From: Muscardinus avellanarius
Lineage: Eukaryota > Chordata > Mammalia > Rodentia > Gliridae
Assembly: GCA_963383645.1 (NCBI GenBank)
Contig: OY726567.1
Span: 68,327,575-68,391,574 of the forward strand
DNA length: 64,000 bases
Direction: 5' to 3'
In this document: in pieces, positions 1 to 21,560 of the stretch
How the letters are laid out: every line of letters begins with the position of its first letter
Numbering within the stretch: position 1 is the first letter of the stretch
The notes under the pieces: generated by a model
Database searches by the model: none
What the model was told of the DNA's origin: nothing
Seen by the model: the letters and a program-made list of their open reading frames with translations, nothing else
Translations under genes and position numbers: made by a program

Positions 1-40
1 GCCCCTAGGTTCAATCCCCAGACCTGCGGGGAGGGGGTGC
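1..40 (+). mobile_element. SINE type A tail, cut by the window edge
   Basis: Reads gcccctaggttcaatcccca, the end of the ID-like tail. Confidence 0.6.
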
Positions 41-783
41 TGGGAACTCTGGGTGCCAGGGAAAGAGGTCGGTTCACATAAATACCAAATACTGGCCCTT
101 AGATCTGGTGACACATTGTTGGGTTCAGTTCTTATCAGTTCTCATACAAAATCAATAGACTAAATCAATAGACTAAATCAATACCAAAATTACATTTGAT
201 ATATATGCAGAATTTCTTCACTATCCAGACTTGCCTAGAATTCTACTTGTATAGAATTACATAAGGAAACATAAGTATAAATGAGGCAGATGATTTGCTT
301 TATCTGAATTTGTGAAATGATCAAAACCAAAATGGGGTGAGTTTGTGTGTGTGTGCGTGCATGTATAGAAGTGTGTTTGCATTTTATATCAGAGTAGAGG
401 TTGTCTCTCTTAATAGAGCAATCTATTAGAGAAGACAAGTGGGGATTTTTGGCATTATGGAATTTTTCTCTATATGAGATGTGAGTTACATAGAGAAATG
501 CATTTTCTAATGTCTTCTAATAAAGTTTGCACATTTTCCTTAATACTAACATTAATAAAGGCTTGAACTCTGGTTAGTGTTTTTTGCCTGTATCATGGTA
601 TGTGTAGCACTTTTGAACCTGATTTCTTAATAATTGAGGAACCTAGAAAGCACAGCTTACCAGAAGCAATGAACCCATCTAAGGCCTGGACCATAGTTTC
701 CCATTCTGATCTTTCAGTAAAGTGAAGTAAAATTCTTTGGAGAAAAGACTGATTCCTGCTCAGGGCAAGAAAGTTACATCATA

Positions 784-998
784 AGCTGGGTGTGGTGGTG
801 CATGCTTGTAATCCCAGCATTTGGGAGGATGAGACAGGAGGATTCAGGTTCATGGACAACCTCAGCTACTACTTAGGCCTTTTGCAACTCAGTGAGACCC
901 TGTTTCAAAATAAAGACTTAAAAAAAAATTGGGGCTGGGGGTGTAGCTCAGAGGTAGAACGTTTTTAGGTTTCATCTCCAGTACCATAAAAAAAAGTT
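784..998 (+). mobile_element. SINE type A
   Basis: B1-like head 'gggtgtggtggtgcatgctt', body, then tail 'gtgtagctcagaggtagaac' and A-run. Confidence 0.85.
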
Positions 999-1206
999 AC
1001 ATGATGGGCTTGGAATGTCTTGTCTTACTGGAAGAACATGGTGAAAGAGCAATGGTGATATGGTGAAAGGGTAGAACAAACAACTTGAAGAAGCTCCCAC
1101 AGGTTGGTCTAAGGAGACAGGAGTGTCAGAGTCAATGATAATTGGAGACAGCAATGAGATGTCCAAAAGTCTAATAATCTTTACAGATAAGAATGAGTGA
1201 TTGAAA

Positions 1207-1562
1207 CTGGGCATGATTGTCCATGTCTATAATCTCAGTACTAGGGAGGCTGAAACAGGAAGCTCAAAGGTTTTCGGCCACCCTAACCAATTTAGGGAAA
1301 CTGATTTTAAATAAAAAATGGTTAGGGATGTGTAGCTCAGAGGTAGTATTCCCCTAGGTTCAATCCCTACTATAAAAGAGAGGGAAAAAGGTAGGTGTGG
1401 TGGTGCATGCCTATATCCCAGTACTTGGAAGGCTGAGACAGGAAGATTGCAGGTTTAAGTCCAGATAAGCAACTTAAGAGACCCTGTTTCAAAATGAAAA
1501 CTAAAAGGGCTGGGGTGTAGCTCAGAGGTTGAATCTCCCTGAATTCAATCTTTAGGGCAAAA
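1207..1562 (+). mobile_element. two SINEs type A in tandem
   Basis: 1207-1378 (diverged) and 1391-1562, each with head, body and tail 'gtagctcagaggt'. Confidence 0.8.
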
Positions 1563-1789
1563 AGGAAAGAAAAGAGTGATTGAAAGAATGAATGCTGAGG
1601 GGATAGGAAATCTCACAGTGAAGTTTCAACTATTAAGTAGAGATTGAGAGAAAATCACCAGTGGTGGCTAAAACCAGTGGGAAAGGACTATTGTAGATCA
1701 GAATACACAGTTCTAAATATTTCTAGACCATTTATTTAAGGGAAAAATAAAGTAAAAAAAACCTTGAAAAAATAAAAGTGGCCCAAATT

Positions 1790-2390
1790 AAGTAATAATA
1801 ATAAAAAAGACATCACATTCCTCCAGTTACAATGCCCAGCTGGAGCCACAGTATCATTTTGCCAGTGTCTAGTGCACTGGAGACCCAAGGGAAAAGCCAT
1901 ATTGAATACAGGACACAGGGGATGCAAGTTTTCATGTACAACTGCATGTTTTATTGAGAGAGCAATCAGACTTTTATAGAGAAAGCTTCTATGTGTTACA
2001 TTGACGAATTAGCTATTTCAGACATTACAAGGCTATCTTAAAGCAACAATGGATGTGTGTAAGTAAAGCCAAAGGACTAATCTCAAACTTAAAGCAACTC
2101 TTTGTTTTACAAATAGAAGCAAGGAACACCTGTGACCGCTTGTAAAATCTCAAGCTGTATATCATACCAATAAGTTTTCTGAAATGTCTAGACTGGGGAG
2201 GACTTGTAAAGAGGCTGGAGCCGCTTCCTGACCTTCAAGGGAACTTGGCAAAACTTGTAGCTCACTGATTGGAGGAAGTATGCTTGCCTCCCAGCCTGGC
2301 ATTCCAAGCTGCTCCTCAGGAGCTGAAGTTGCTTCGTTAACCCTTTTAGAAGGAGCTAGCATCTCAGTACTCTCACATCACTTCTATGGT
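1790..2390 (-). mobile_element. possible antisense ERV LTR
   Basis: On the - strand: a TATA-like ctataaaag (near 1970), then caataaaac 20-30 bases on, then a U5-like part rich in CT. The box spacing fits an LTR, but I cannot name a family and see no flanking duplication. Confidence 0.35.
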
Positions 2391-2400
2391 TTTTGTGGAA

Positions 2401-3332
2401 AATATTTATTTATTTATTTACTTATTTATTTATTTTTGCGGTACTAGGAATGAAACCCAGGGGGATTCTACCTTCAAGCTATACCCCCAGCACTATTCTT
2501 TATTTTGAAACAAGGTCTCACTGAGCTGTCCTCACTTAGTAGCTGAGGCTGTGAACCACAATCCTCCTGTCTCAGCCTCCCAAATGCTGGAATTACAGAC
2601 GTACACCACCACACCGGCTGTGAGAAATATATATATATATAGTGGTACTGGGGTTCCTGGAAACCCTTCTACCTCTTGTCTACACTCCCAGACCTATTTT
2701 TTTTTTTAATTTTAAATTTGGAAACAGAGTGTCTTAAGCCAGAGAGGCTGGCTTCAAACCTGCGTGATCCTCCTGTCTCCGCCTCCCAAGCGCAGGGATT
2801 ACAAGCGTGCGCCACCACACCCAGCCTTGGAAAATATTTTTTAAAACCTTTTTCTTCTATGGTTTCAGTGGAAAATATATATATATATTTTTTTGGTGGT
2901 ACTGGGGTTCCTGGAAGCCCTTCTATCTTCGGGCTACACTCCCAGACCTATTTTTACATTTTTATTTGGAAACAGGGTCTCCTAAGCCAGCGCGCGCGGC
3001 TAGCTTCGAACCTGCGCGATCCTCCTGTCTCTGCCTCCCAAGCGCGGGGATTACAAGCGTGCGCCACCACGCCCGGCTCGGTGGAAAATATTTTTAAAAT
3101 ATTTTTTAAATGGCAATGCTTTTAGTTGTTAATATTTTACTGTGTCACTGGGGATTGAGCCCAGGAGCATAATACCTCTGAGCTACATCATCAACACTAT
3201 TTTATTTTTAAATGGCCTCGCCAAGTTTGAAGGGCCTCACTATATTGCTGAAACTGGCTGAAAGCCTGCAGTCCTCTTGTTTTAGCCTCCTGAGTACTGG
3301 AATTACAAGCATGCACTGCCACATCCATCTTG
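2401..3332 (-). mobile_element. array of four antisense SINEs
   Basis: 2401-2621 type A; 2642-2827 and 2889-3080 type B (near-identical to each other); 3140-3332 diverged type A. The long open frame at 2676-3125 is only SINE sequence. Confidence 0.85.
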
Positions 3333-3650
3333 TTTTATTATTTAGCATATACTTTCATTGGTGCATGTTCAAAATATTGAACTAATCTTTTGGAATCACA
3401 CACAGAGAAATATTTTACAAAATAATTGGTGTGGAATATTTGGAAAAAATGACAATTCCAAGACACCAAATGAAAGGCTGAGGCTATTAATCAGAGGAAG
3501 AAGACATGGAAACTACATGGCAACTAAATGCAATATGTGGATTTGTCTTTGGTCCTGCACAAGGAAAATACAGTTCTGGGTCCAGTGATGGCAATATGTT
3601 ACATCTTGTTTAAATAATATATTTGGGCCTATATTAAACTTCCAGATATT

Positions 3651-3850
3651 TGGCCAGGCATGGTGGTACATGCTTGTAATCCCAGCATTTGGGAGGCTGA
3701 GACTGGAGGATCGCGGTTCAGACAGCCTCATCTACTTAGTGAGATCCTTTGCAACTCAGTGATTCAAACTAAATAAAAAATAGGGCTGGGTGTGTAGCTC
3801 GGAGGTAGAATGCCCCTGAGTTCCATCCCTGGTACCGCAAAAAAAAAAAT
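3651..3850 (+). mobile_element. SINE type A
   Basis: Head 'aggcatggtggtacatgctt', tail 'gtgtagctcggaggtagaat', A-run. Confidence 0.85.
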
Positions 3851-5889
3851 CCAAATATTTATAATAGTACTGCCATTCTATAAGAATACTGTGATCTTTT
3901 AAATTGTACACTGAAGTATTTCCAAATTATACTGAAATTGTTCATAGAAATTGTTATATGTATAAACTGTACATATGCATGGGTATGATACACCCATACA
4001 TGTATGTGAAGAAAGAAGGAAAGAAAGAATAGAATAAATGCAGCAAATGATAAACAATTACTAAAAATTTAGGTGTATATTTTTATTTTTACAACTTCTG
4101 TAAATTTGAAAGATACAACTTAAATATAAAATGTAATATGCATTTCACTCTATCATAGAAAAATGAAATCATCTCAGACTAATAAAAATATTATTGTTGG
4201 CTATTTGTATATCTTCTTTGGAGAAATGACTAGTTGAGTTATTTGGGTTTGTTGTTTTATTTGTTGAGTCATTGGTTTTCCTAATATATTCTGAATATTA
4301 AGCTCTTATCAATACATAATTTGTGAATATTTATTCCTATTCTCTAGATTCCCTTTCAATCTGTAGATTCTTTTAAACTACAGTTTTTCAGTTGATACAA
4401 TCTCATTTGCCTATTTTGTTTTAGTTTATGATTCTCTTCATATGCTATCTAACCCAATCAAAATGAGAAGTAGAAAGGTTGTTGCCAGTGGCTGGGGAGA
4501 GGAAAGGAGTTAGTGTATAATAGAAAGCTTCAGTCTTGCAAATACAAACATTTTAACATCTTTTGTATAACAATGTAAATAAACATCACCACTTAACTGT
4601 TTACTTAATATTATGGTGAATTTAATGATATTTCTGTAAGGTCAATTAAAATTAAGTAACATTTTTTAAATTAATAAAATAACTATATAATATGACCCAT
4701 TATATATATTTTAAAACATGTCAGAAATATAAGACATCTTCAAATTACTAATACATATCTATCAAATAGAAAGAGAAACTATAGTATATTTGCCCAATTA
4801 GTCACATCTCACCTAAGTTCAGGCATGAAAGAAGGGCTATGTATGTATGTTTATCTCTAAACATTAGCTTATAAGTGCTATTGTAGATTATGATAAGAAA
4901 AACATGCATGAATGGGAAAGAAATCCCTAGGTCCTCACTGATTAAAGCATTTCTTGAAACAGCATTATCAGGGAGGGTCCTACTGTGAACATCCTGCTCC
5001 TGTGTGACCCTCCCTGCACCCACACCTCACTGCAGATGCATCCTGATCATTTCTCTTCTCTGAGGGACCATCACCCTCTGGTGATGTGCTGCGTAGCCTC
5101 GTAACTTGTGTTATGACTTATAGTCTTTTCCCCCCAACCAGAGTAGACATTCCATGGGGCAAGATTATTTAATATCTTCTGTATGGATTTATCATAGAAA
5201 AGTGCCTGACCTGCCTGGATTATGAAGTACATATTTCTTGATTCATGAATAATATGCTCCAATGATACCCTTCTGTATTTAAAGCCCTCTGGCTGCACTT
5301 CCCAGCTTTTTACATTTATTGTCCTCCCTTTACTTTCTGTATTATCAGGGTTCTTGGGAGCAAAGTTAATCATAGTTTGAAGCCTAAATTGTCAAGATGA
5401 TGAAAAGCCCAGCAGAGCCAAGTGCTCAGCCTCCTGTCTCACACAGTAGATCCCCATGCCTTCAACTCAACTTCCTGGGGATAACTGCTCCCTTATTTCA
5501 ATGTGAGGTCTCACTCATGTGTTTCTACCCATCCTGCTGGGTATCTTCATTCATTCTGGTGAATACTTTCAGATACTTGCAAAGCCCACAGACATTTTTT
5601 TACAGGTAATTTCCAGTCCCCATGCAGTCTATCACTGCACTCACAGATGATATGACAGTCACTTCCCAGCAGGGCGTGAGGTCATGGAGCCCAAACCTTT
5701 ATCACACCTCTCATTTTCATACCTGTAGAACACTGCCCAAGTTTTTGTTACCTAGACAGCAAATTCCAGTCAGGTGGGTAGTTTTGCTCTTCAGATGACT
5801 ATCAGGTTCTGAAAAGGACTGCACCCCCCAATCCAGTAATGTATATATAGAAACAGCTGTGTATTGGGGGATTGCAACCTAAAATTATG

Positions 5890-5932
<43 letters not shown>

Positions 5933-6613
5933 ATATACATATTCAGGACAGATGCTTTTAGGAAATTCTGAATTCTGGGTGTATCACCCTCTCATTTCCT
6001 GCACAGTGGTAGCCTGACATCACTCTTCTCTCTGTTACGTGTCACTGAATAAACCCAGTGTCCTCACAGTGTCACTCTAAAGGCTTCACTCCACTGACAT
6101 GGAACAAGCAAGAAGACAGAAGATGATCTCCCACTTGCAGAGGACACCTGGTGTCCTGTAACAGGTGGGGCGTGTGCACTAGTCATTGCTTTCTTTTGTC
6201 TTGTGTTTCACAGAAAGTGTATAGGTCCCAGGCAATCTATAGTATTATGTGTGAAATTTCTCCCCTTATTAAAAGAATGGTAACACTTGGAGGGAAAAAA
6301 AAGGTGCATTATATTTCCCATGTTCAGGATAAAAACGGTCTGTTGTGATAAAATGTGACTATATTTAGAAAGTGGTGAAAGGGAGAAAGAAAGAGAGGAA
6401 GGAAGGAAAGAAGAAAAAGGAAGGAGAAGGAAAAAAGGAGATGGATGGAAAGGAGGAAGGAAGAAGGAATGGCAGGTGAAGAAGATCTTTAAATCTCCAG
6501 CTATAACTGTTACCTTGGTACGTGGGCTTATAACCAGATTTTGAGAGTGTTGTATTGCTATTTATATTCTACTACTAATTCCTTACTCTGAACACCCATT
6601 GAATTTTATGGAC
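3851..6613. other. intergenic: L1 remnants, (AC)n, purine tract
   Basis: Apart from the L1 pieces at 4195-4640, an (AC)n at 5888-5932 and a GA-rich run at 6375-6475, I recognise nothing. Short frames (e.g. 5071-5373 on -) have no family signature. Confidence 0.5.
4195..4640. mobile_element. old L1 fragments, antisense then sense
   Basis: 4195-4440 resembles antisense L1 ORF2 ('tatatcttctttggagaaatg'-like). 4440-4640 resembles a sense L1M 3' end ('gttgccagtggctggggaga'). Strongly diverged. Confidence 0.5.
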
Positions 6614-6800
6614 TAGCCAGGCGTGGTGGCGCCTGCTTGTAATCCCCTCACTTGGGAGGCGGAGACAGGAGGATCGCGCTTGTTTGAAGCCAGCCTCGCT
6701 GGCTTAAGAGACCCTGTTTCCAATTAAAAAATATAAAAATAGGTCTGGGAGTGTAACCCAGAGATAGCAGGGTTTCCAGGAACCTCAGTACCACAAAAAA
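6614..6800 (+). mobile_element. SINE type B
   Basis: Head 'aggcgtggtggcgcctgctt', 'cttaagagaccctgtttcc', tail 'tctgggagtgtaacccag'. Confidence 0.88.
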
Positions 6801-7467
6801 AAATTTATGGACTAAAAAATCTAACATTTTATTCTGTGCAGCGTTTGGGTGGACAGGCAGGAGTACTAAGAAGAACTAAGGATGCAGTATACGGATTCAA
6901 CCCATCCCTGTATCTTCACTGATCCCTACTCTTAGGGAAAATGAGTCTTCCTAGACCTGTGAATTTCCGCAGCAATTCATGAGCCTGAATAATTCAAAGC
7001 CCACCACAACTTCAGTGCCCTTGGGATCCTATTATGGATCCATTTTAAAACAAACCTTAAGATTCCCCACTCTTCTTCCCCTGACCCACCTGCTTGGCAT
7101 GGAAATTAATTTCAGAGTTTGTCTTCCAAATCTTTCTACTGTCTCCCTTCCCCTCCTCTTGGTTTACCTTGCTGCTTTAGTTCTATGATGTGTCTTTATT
7201 CCATCTGTGAGTTTTGTCATTTCCCTTCTTGATCTTGCATAATCATTTGTAGTGATGAATTGTGTGGTGAGACAATCGTGCCCAAGGTTAAGGGTTTATG
7301 TCTTTGCATCTCACATTTTTTCAGGTATAAACAATGATCAGTGATGAATGTTGCTATAATAGGAAATTGATATTGACTTGCCTTTTTATGTTGATCCTTC
7401 TTTCAAATTCTACTTTATTATTTTAAAAATCATATTGTCTGTTTTAAATAAAAACCATAGTGAGAAA
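6801..7467. other. intergenic, nothing recognised
   Basis: A-T rich single-copy-looking DNA. The 69-codon frame at 6979-7188 shows no family signature. Confidence 0.4.
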
Positions 7468-7676
7468 CCAGGCATGGGGGCTCACGTTTGTAATCCCAGC
7501 ATTTGGGATGTGGAGACAGTAGGATCTCCTCAGTTTGCAGACAGCCTCACTTAGTGAGGCCCTTTGCAACTCAGTGAAACCCTGTTTCAAAAATAAAGAA
7601 TAAAAATATGGGGCTGGGGGGTATATCTCAGAGGTAGAATGCCCCTGAGTTCCATCCCCAGTACTGCAAAAAAAAT
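7468..7676 (+). mobile_element. SINE type A
   Basis: Head 'aggcatgggggctcacgttt', tail 'atctcagaggtagaatgccc', A-run. Confidence 0.85.
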
Positions 7677-8220
7677 AGTGAGGTTCAAAATAATACAAAT
7701 ATACATGTACGCACATCACTTACACACATCTCCATCTGGATCCAACCTTGCTATCCTCCCTCCCTCCTCATTTATGTGAGATTAGCAGTGATACCTTCAT
7801 TTATGGACAGAACATCATTAAACGTGTTGTGTGCCTCAATCTTCCTTTTCCCCTTGATCCTATCCAATTGAAGAAGTAGCTATTTTTCTAAATAAAGAAC
7901 TCCCTTAGAAGTCCTTTATTCCAGAAAATTCAGAAATAACTGCTTTGTTAAATATTTCTCCCTTGGGGGTTGGCTATGTAGGAGACATATTTGGTGAGAG
8001 TCAGAAGCCTCTCTCCTCCCTCACCTTGATGCAGCCTTTATGCAGCTCACTATCTCTTCTCTGTCCTCTTCACAATCTTCTTTTCCTAGACCACCATCCA
8101 TAAACCAAATAGCACTAACTGTACCATCTTCAAACTACAGACATGTGAAGAGCCTGGATACAACAAAGGTGTGTTCTCAGCCTGAATAGGGCCTGCTGGC
8201 TGAGGACAGGTGCTAGTGCT

Positions 8221-8233
8221 CTTTTTTTCTTTC

Positions 8234-8269
<36 letters not shown>

Positions 8270-8680
8270 GCAGAACTAGGGATGGGACCCAGGGCCATTG
8301 TACCTCGGAGCTACATCTCCAGCCCTATTTTTTAGTTAGATAGTTAGTTTATTTATTTATTATTTATTGTGGTACCAGGGATGGAACCCAGGGGTTGTAC
8401 CTCTGAGCTACACCCCAGCCCTATTTTTTAGTCTTTTAATTTTAATCTAATTAATTTATTAATTACTTATTTGCGGTACTGGGGATGGAACCCAGGGGCA
8501 TTCAGCCTCTGAACTACACCGCAGCCCTATTTTTTAATCTTTTTATTTTTCAAACAGGGTTTCAGTGAGTTGCAAAGGGTCTCACTAAGTAGCTGAGGCT
8601 ATCTGTAAACCATGATCCTCCAGTTTCTGCCTCCTGAATGCTGGGATTTCAAGTGTATTCCACCATGCTGGGCCATTGTG
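8221..8680 (-). mobile_element. antisense SINE cluster with three stacked tails
   Basis: Tail motifs 'cccagg…gagctac…ccagcccta' occur at 8273-8326, 8370-8425 and 8475-8535, but only one body follows (8540-8680), so two copies lost their heads or were nested. A CT-rich run at 8221-8270 leads in. Confidence 0.75.
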
Positions 8681-8895
8681 TGTGCTCTTTTATGTACTGG
8701 GAGAGGATCTCATGATGAAGGAAGTCTAATAATGCATCTCCATGTTTTATGTGTAGAGGCTGTTAGCATGATTTTGCTATTTAGAGAAATGAAAGTCCCA
8801 CTTTCTCTGTACACAGTGGTAAAAATTGCACTGAAAAATAACTGGGGACATAAAAATCATAAGGTAAGTGTAGGCAGCTAGTTAATTGCAAAATT

Positions 8896-9214
8896 TCATC
8901 CCCAGCCTGATTTTTATTCTTTATTTTTGAAACAGGGTCTCACTAAGTTGTGGATAGCCTCACTAAGTAGCTGAGAGAGAATACATGACTCTACAGAACT
9001 TTCTTAACCTAACTATTCTTTTTTTGGGGGGGGGGTGGTACTGGGGTTCCTGGAAACCCTTCTACCTTCGGGCTACGCTCCCAGACCTATTTTATATACT
9101 TTTATTTGGAAGCAGGGTCTCTTAAGCCAGCCCCGCTGGCTTCGAACCTACGCAATCCTCCTGTCTTTGCCTCCCCAGCACGGGGATTACAAGTGTGCGC
9201 CACCATGCCCGGCA
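8896..9214 (-). mobile_element. antisense SINE fragment plus type B SINE
   Basis: 8896-8985 is a partial type A body; 9019-9214 is a full type B ending 'cgccaccatgcccggc'. Confidence 0.8.
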
Positions 9215-9659
9215 ACCTAACTATTCTTAATTAACCTAAGGAGGAGTAATTAAGCTTTGGGCAAGTGTAATGAATGTAATATCAAAATTTTGATATTACA
9301 TGACATGTTATTACATGTTGTATCATTATTTACTTATTTTTAGAAGGTTTCCTGAAAATGATATATATATTCAAACACATTTAGATCCTGCAGTTTCAGG
9401 CGAAGAAAAATAACCTGGAAAGATCCCTCATGTGAATGGACACATTTTTCAGGTGTCTGAAAAAAACCACCATGTTTGATGTAGAGGAGGAGGAGATGTG
9501 GCAGCAGGTGAAGCAGAAAACATACTGGCTGATTCTATAATATACTGTGGGAAAGCACAGAAGTTTATCTTTGTCCTAAGTACATGATAAGCCCAGTATG
9601 AAATCTAATCATCAGCAAGTCTACTTAAAAGTTCCTTAACTGAGCCATATGTGATGACA

Positions 9660-9742
9660 CAGGCTTGTAATCCCAGTACTTGGGATGCTGCAACACTGGA
9701 TCCTCCTGTCTCAGCCTCCCAAGTACTGAGATTACAAGCCTG
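9660..9742. repeat. SINE-head fold-back
   Basis: A SINE head (caggcttgtaatcccagtac…) at 9660-9685 meets its near-exact reverse complement at 9717-9742, with 31 bases between. Confidence 0.8.
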
Positions 9743-9775
9743 CAGTATCATTATTATGTATGCTAATCTCTTTTA

Positions 9776-9973
9776 TCTTTTTTTTTTTTTTTGGTAGCAC
9801 TGGGGTTCCCGGAAACCCTTCTACCTCCGGGCTACACTCCCAGACCTATTTTATATATATATTTTGGAAACAGGGTCTCTTAAGCCAGCGAGGCTGGCTT
9901 TGAACCAGCGCGATCCTCCTGTCTCTGTCTCCCAAGCACAGGGATTGCAAGCATGCGCCACCACGCCGGGCTA
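9776..9973 (-). mobile_element. SINE type B
   Basis: T-run, 'ctggggttcccggaaaccct', 'ggtctcttaagccagcgagg', 'cgccaccacgccgggct'. Confidence 0.88.
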
Positions 9974-10004
9974 ATTTCTTTTATCATTTAAAAAGAATGT
10001 TATT

Positions 10005-10280
10005 GAGCCCTCTGAGCTTCATCCCCAACTCTATTTTTTATTCTTTTTTTTTTTTTTTTTTTTTAGAAACAGGGTCTCATTAAGTTGCAGAGTGCCTCAC
10101 AAGTCAGGTATGGACCACCATACCTGAGTAGAACAGGTTTGCAAGCAGTTTTAGCTACTTAGTGAGACACTCTGCAACTTAGTGAGACTCTGTTTCTAGG
10201 TAAAAGAATAAAATAGGGCTGGAGGTATAGCTTGGAGGGAGAATGCCCCTGGGTTCTGTCCCCAGTACAACAACAACAAA
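10005..10280. repeat. opposed SINE tails forming a fold-back
   Basis: A - strand type A body (10013-10110) faces a + strand body (10150-10280). The 'agaaacagggtctcattaag' run and its reverse complement pair up. Confidence 0.75.
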
Positions 10281-10295
10281 TTTACTTAATTTTCT

Positions 10296-10475
10296 AGGCA
10301 TGCACAGGCGTATAATCCCAGTACTTGGGAGGCTTAGACAGGAGGATCACAGGTTTAAGGTTAGCTTCACCAAATTGGTAAGACTCTCAGCAACTTACTG
10401 AGATCCTGTTTGAAAATAAAATAAATAGGCTGGTGTTGCAGCTCAGAGAGAAAGAGTGTCCCTGAGTTCATTCCC

Positions 10476-10512
<37 letters not shown>

Positions 10513-10520
10513 CATCAATA
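10296..10520 (+). mobile_element. SINE type A with (GT)n in its tail
   Basis: Body as usual; the tail 'cattccccagt' runs straight into (GT)n at 10479-10510. Confidence 0.8.
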
Positions 10521-10659
10521 AAAGCATAAAAAAGACTATTTTGAAGCACATCTGAGTTCCTTAACTATCTAAACATCCATTATCCAGAGGATAGTGTTGA
10601 GATGGTAGTCATACATTTGTTGCATTTTTCTACAATAGTATCTACTGAGAGAGAAAAAA

Positions 10660-10912
10660 ACATGGTATGGTGGGACTTGCCTGTAACCTCCGTAATTGGG
10701 AGGCTAAGGCAGGAGGAATGTAGGTTTGAGACCAGCCTCAGCACCTTATCCAGACCCTCAGTAAACCAGGGAGACCCTGTTTTAAAACAAAAACTGAAAA
10801 GGGCTGCGGGTATAGCTCAGAGGAAGAATGCCCGTGGGTTCAGTCCCTAGTACTCTAGTATCTCTCCCTCTTCCTCTCCCTCTCCCTCTCCCTCTCCCCC
10901 CCCCCACACATA
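10660..10912 (+). mobile_element. SINE type A with CT-rich tail
   Basis: Body followed by (CCCTCT)-rich and C-run sequence at 10860-10907. It is the intact counterpart of the interrupted SINE at 28624-29285. Confidence 0.8.
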
Positions 10913-11130
10913 TGTAATAAATACTGACATTTACTTGCTGAGAGTTATCACTGTGAACACAAAGGTGAGTCATAAATTTAAATGTTCTGGTGCCATGGTG
11001 TAATAATGGCCTCAGTTCTTTTCCATGGCAGTTTCCACAAGTTAGAGTCTACACAGTCACACACAAATGCATAAACAGTACAGATTTGTCATTCTTTACT
11101 GATGTCATTGATAGAAAAGATATAAAAGAA

Positions 11131-11500
11131 GCCAGGTGTGGTGGCGCATGCTTGTAATCCCAGCATTCAGGCGGATGAGACAGGAGGATTACGGTTCACG
11201 GGACAGCTACATTATATATATATATTGAGCTGGGAGTGATGGCACACGCTTGTAATCCTAGTATTTGGGAGGCTAAAGCAGGAGGATCATGGTTCACGGA
11301 CATCCTCAGTTATTTAGTGAGGCCCTTTGCAGCTCAGTGAGACCCTGTTTCAAAATAAAGAGTCAAAAATATTAGCTCAGAGGTAGAATGCACCTGGGTT
11401 CCAACCTCAGTACCGCAAAAAAATTATATATATAATTATATTATTAATTATATAATATATTATATTATTATATATTATTATATTATATAGAGAGAGGGGG

Positions 11501-11568
<68 letters not shown>

Positions 11569-11570
11569 AG
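11131..11570 (+). mobile_element. two SINEs type A, then AT-rich and (GA)n
   Basis: 11131-11215 lacks its tail, 11226-11427 is complete. They are followed by AT-rich repeats and (GA)n at 11506-11566. Confidence 0.8.
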
Positions 11571-11668
11571 ATGATGTAGCAAAATCCTGCCAGCTCCTTG
11601 CAGAAGGTGCAGGAAGTCAGTCCAGCTAAAGACCCATGCACAGCAGCAAACGACTTTTTACCCAGGGC

Positions 11669-11760
11669 CTAAGTAGCTGAGGCTGTCAGCGAACCGGGTT
11701 CTTAGGGTCTCAGCCTCCCAAATGCTGGGATTACAAACCTGCGCCACCACGCTCAGCTTG
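11669..11760 (-). mobile_element. SINE head fragment
   Basis: Reads 'aagtagctgaggctgtcagc' to 'cgccaccacgctcagc'. It lies upstream of the gene 1 promoter. Confidence 0.75.
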
Positions 11761-12029
11761 CAACTGACATTTTGCTGAACAGCTTGTGCCGGCGCGGTCC
11801 ACAAACGCTTTGGGCAGAGTCCTGGACAGACTTTGCTCTGCGACTTGGTTATTTTGGTTAAGTTAGCTGGGATTTCTCGCTCTCCGCTTGACAAATACAT
11901 AGTGTGATATTTCTCAATAAACAACAGTCAAGTCGGCGTTTCATACATGGGGAACTCTATGTGAGTGACACAAACTGCCTGCACAAAGCGTCCTGCATTG
12001 CGACACAAACTGACTGCACAGTCGGAAAA

Positions 12030-12437
12030 GATGTTTCTGGGGGACCCGGGGCCGGCGGCGGGCTGGCCCAGGAGTGACACTGTTTCCCAGAGCCCTTGCT
12101 GCGGTGACTGACTCAGGATGCGCCATCCCCATCCCAGTGGCGCTCTGCGGAATACCGGACTACATTACCCAGAAACGCTTGCGTCGACCGGCAGTTCTAA
12201 TAGCGGGAATCCCTGGAGGCGGGACTTCCGGAGGACTTTGGAACCGGCTCCTAGTAGCAGGCCTTCAGGCGTCGTCTTGGAGATCCTTTTGTCTTCCTTC
12301 CTGTCAGTTTGCGCTGTCAGTCCCTCAGCTCGTCTAGACCTAAGTGGCTGGCTGCGAAGGCGCTGGAGGCGGGTCTGAAGGAGGCTGGCGTCGGGACCGC
12401 CGTGCTCTCTGCTCCGGCCCGCTGCGCCCTCAGTCCA
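12030..12437 (+). promoter_or_regulatory. KZNF gene 1 CpG-rich promoter and 5' UTR
   Basis: CpG-rich sequence upstream of the first ATG. It contains ACTACATTACCCAGAAAC at 12159, close to the known ZNF143/SBS element (ACTACAATTCCCAG…), and an ETS-type ACTTCCGGA at 12224. Both are conserved in order before gene 2 (32348 and 32447). The transcription start is not determined. Confidence 0.6.
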
Positions 12438-21470
<9,033 letters not shown>

Positions 21471-21560
21471 AGGCCTTATCAGTATAATGAATGTGGGAAA
21501 TCCTTTGGCTCCAAATCTGTCCTCTTTCAACACAGTAGAGTTCACAGTGGACCTTAGCTA
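21471..21560 (+). pseudogene. fossil zinc finger downstream of the gene 1 stop
   Basis: Right after the stop the same frame reads [18 protein letters not shown], then a degenerate H…H region. It matches the last finger of gene 2, but its first Cys has become Tyr. The ancestral array was therefore longer, and gene 1 lost its C-terminal finger(s). Confidence 0.75.

Noticed and set aside
900..960. tRNA-like box sequences in the SINE tails as tRNA genes
   Set aside because: The ID-like tail descends from a tRNA, but it is fused to a B1-like head and lacks a foldable intact tRNA.
2676..3125. 149-aa frame
   Set aside because: Consists of two antisense type B SINEs.
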